A stretch of DNA of 5,744 nucleotides from an uncultured Clostridia bacterium (GTDB taxonomy: Bacteria; Bacillota; Clostridia; Christensenellales; Borkfalkiaceae), in contig CAMWUS010000098.1 in NCBI GenBank assembly GCA_947177495.1, positions 1 to 5,744 on the forward strand, given 5' to 3'. The notes below the pieces were generated by a model that worked only from the letters and a program-made list of their open reading frames with translations, was not told where the DNA came from and made no database searches. Positions 4,485 through 5,744 of this stretch are shown here, in pieces. The position numbers and the translations under genes were made by a program. Each line of letters starts with the position of its first letter. The stretch's first letter is position 1.

Positions 4485-5744
4485 TTATATGAGTTTTTCA
4501 TATTCTAAATAGAGGGAATCGGATTCGGCGTGCAAACTATTGAGGCGCGCCGTTATTTTTTGTACGGCGGTATAGTCGGCGGCGTTTGCCGCAAGCTCGC
4601 AATTCAGTGCTTCTTCTTCCGCTTCGAGGGCTTCGAGGCGGTTTTCTATTTCGCGGATGCGGGTGCGCTTCTGCGTTTCCTTTGCGCGTTCCTGCCGCGA
4701 ACGGTAGCCGCCGTCCCGTTCTTTGGGTTGCTCTTGTTTTTGGGGAGCTTCCTTTTTTATTTCCTTTTTCGATTGTAGGTATTCCTCGTAACCGCCGCTA
4801 AAGAGCACGATTTTTCCGTCCTCCAAACAAGCGATGCGGGTGGCGATGGCTTCGGTAAACCGCCTATCGTGCGAGACGAACAGCACCGTCCCGTCGAACT
4901 CTTTCAACGCTTCTTCGAGCGCTTCTCTGGCGGGAAGGTCGAGGTGGTTGGTCGGCTCGTCCAAGAAAAGTACGTTTCCCCGCCGTGCCTGCAACAGCGA
5001 AAGCTCGAGCTTGGCTTTCAGTCCGCCCGAAAGCTCCTTTACTTTTTTGTTGACGTCTTCCGCATCCAACCCCGCTTGCGCGAGCAGCTTGCGCGCGTCC
5101 GTTTGGGAGAGCAGGGAGTACTTGCCCCAAAAGGCTTCGAGTACGCGCTCTTCGCCGTCGAGGTCGGCGTTTTCCTGATCGTAGTAGGCAATTTTTACAA
5201 ACCTGCCAAGCTGTACGGCGGGATTTTTGGAAAGAAAGTACTTGAGCAAAGTACTTTTTCCCGTGCCGTTTTCGCCGAGGAGCGCGCACTTTTCCCCGCG
5301 CATGAGCGTGAATTCCGCGCCCTTTAACAGCGTTTTGCCGCCTGCCGTCAAGTCGAATTTATCCGCATGGAGCACGCGTTCGTAGGGGCGCTCTTCGTAG
5401 GTAAAGCGGAAGCGGGGCGGCGGGGGAGGGAGCACAGGCTTTTGCAACAGCTCCATTCTGTCGAGCTGTTTAACGCGGCTCTGCGCGCTTTTCGCCGTGG
5501 TGGCGCGCACAATGTTTCTGTCTACGTAGTCTTGCAGTTTCGCAATCTCTTCCTGCTGTTTTTCGTATTCCCGCTCCAAGGTTTTGTAGCGTTCTTCCCG
5601 TAACACTTTGTATTTGGAGTAATTGCCCTGATAGGAAACGAGCGTGCCCGCCAAAAGCTCCAAAGTGCGGTTTGTAAGCTTGTCCAAAAAATAACGGTCG
5701 TGGGAGACGATAAAGAGCGCGCCGCGGTAGGAAGAGAGGTAGTC
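4485..5744 (-). CDS. ABC-F family ATPase, 5' end outside the window (partial)
   Basis: The 419 visible residues are roughly the last two thirds of a duplicated-ABC, non-transporter ATPase. ABC-F proteins bind the ribosomal E site and rescue or protect stalled ribosomes. The open frame continues to the window edge: visible residues 1-18 contain the H-loop of the first ATPase domain (IVSHDRYFLDKL), so a TTG at 5687 is not the start. Next come YQGNY near 38-42, the charged interdomain linker at about 46-105 and a run of five prolines (106-110). The second domain has Walker A GENGTGKST (157-165), signature LSGGL (238-242), Walker B VLFLDEPTNHLD (258-269) and H-loop VSHDR (290-294). A Lys/Glu-rich hinge and a C-terminal coiled coil (about 345-419) complete it, as in Uup/YdiF-like members. 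The usual signature has Gln or Glu where Leu242 stands. No transmembrane segment is present. Which subfamily it belongs to, and any antibiotic resistance role, cannot be decided from this part. Confidence 0.95.
   Translation of the reverse strand, partial: DYLSSYRGALFIVSHDRYFLDKLTNRTLELLAGTLVSYQGNYSKYKVLREERYKTLEREYEKQQEEIAKLQDYVDRNIVRATTAKSAQSRVKQLDRMELLQKPVLPPPPPRFRFTYEERPYERVLHADKFDLTAGGKTLLKGAEFTLMRGEKCALLGENGTGKSTLLKYFLSKNPAVQLGRFVKIAYYDQENADLDGEERVLEAFWGKYSLLSQTDARKLLAQAGLDAEDVNKKVKELSGGLKAKLELSLLQARRGNVLFLDEPTNHLDLPAREALEEALKEFDGTVLFVSHDRRFTEAIATRIACLEDGKIVLFSGGYEEYLQSKKEIKKEAPQKQEQPKERDGGYRSRQERAKETQKRTRIREIENRLEALEAEEEALNCELAANAADYTAVQKITARLNSLHAESDSLYLEYEKLI

Noticed and set aside
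5687..5744. TTG at 5687 as the start of the ABC-F protein
   Set aside because: The frame is open to the window edge and the residues before it form the H-loop motif of the first ATPase domain, so the gene is truncated by the window rather than starting here.
1..5744. CRISPR arrays, tRNA genes, transposase genes, prophage or defence genes
   Set aside because: I found no regularly spaced direct repeats, no tRNA-like TTCGA/CCA arrangement and no related protein family on either strand.

Overview
The window looks like an ordinary chromosomal segment of an anaerobic member of the Firmicutes, most likely a Clostridia lineage of intermediate G+C. The pointers are a two-subunit, oxygen-sensitive class I fumarase, an ABC-F/RlmH/TadA gene set typical of that phylum, -10 boxes of consensus TATAAT, A/T-flanked intrinsic terminators and tightly overlapping genes. 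No rRNA or marker gene is present, so a finer placement would be a guess.

Layout. Positions 1-66 probably hold the last codons of an unrecognised plus-strand gene. A strong bidirectional terminator (98-154) separates it from a convergent minus-strand pair, the beta (159-686) and alpha (683-1522) subunits of a 4Fe-4S fumarase/tartrate-dehydratase-type hydrolyase, coupled by an ATGA overlap. A 78-bp divergent promoter region (1523-1600) follows. Both flanking genes have a perfect TATAAT exactly 6 nt from their ATG and no Shine-Dalgarno sequence. From there a plus-strand operon runs to 4298: a CPBP (CAAX-type) membrane protease, rlmH, an M14 zinc carboxypeptidase and tadA. These genes overlap or are separated by at most 24 nt. 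The operon ends at a small bidirectional hairpin terminator that contains the tadA stop codon. About 170 bp of hairpin-rich, apparently non-coding sequence (4314-4483) then separates tadA from a convergent ABC-F ATPase gene (4485-5744), whose 5' part lies beyond the window.

How the genes relate. The pathways are loosely joined. The fumarase pair belongs to central carbon metabolism (malate/fumarate interconversion, or tartrate dehydration). RlmH (23S rRNA), TadA (tRNA-Arg wobble inosine) and the ABC-F protein all act on the translation machinery. The CPBP protease and the cytoplasmic M14 peptidase have no assignable substrate; cell-wall peptide recycling is a plausible but unproven role for the latter.

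No clear new system (defence island, CRISPR array, mobile element with a transposase) is visible. The points most worth a second look are the pair of apparently leaderless divergent promoters, the structured 4314-4483 element, and several family-atypical residues: Arg-to-Val in the M14 substrate motif, altered SAM-site motifs in RlmH, a Cys-rich tail on the fumarase alpha subunit, and an LSGGL signature in the ABC-F protein.
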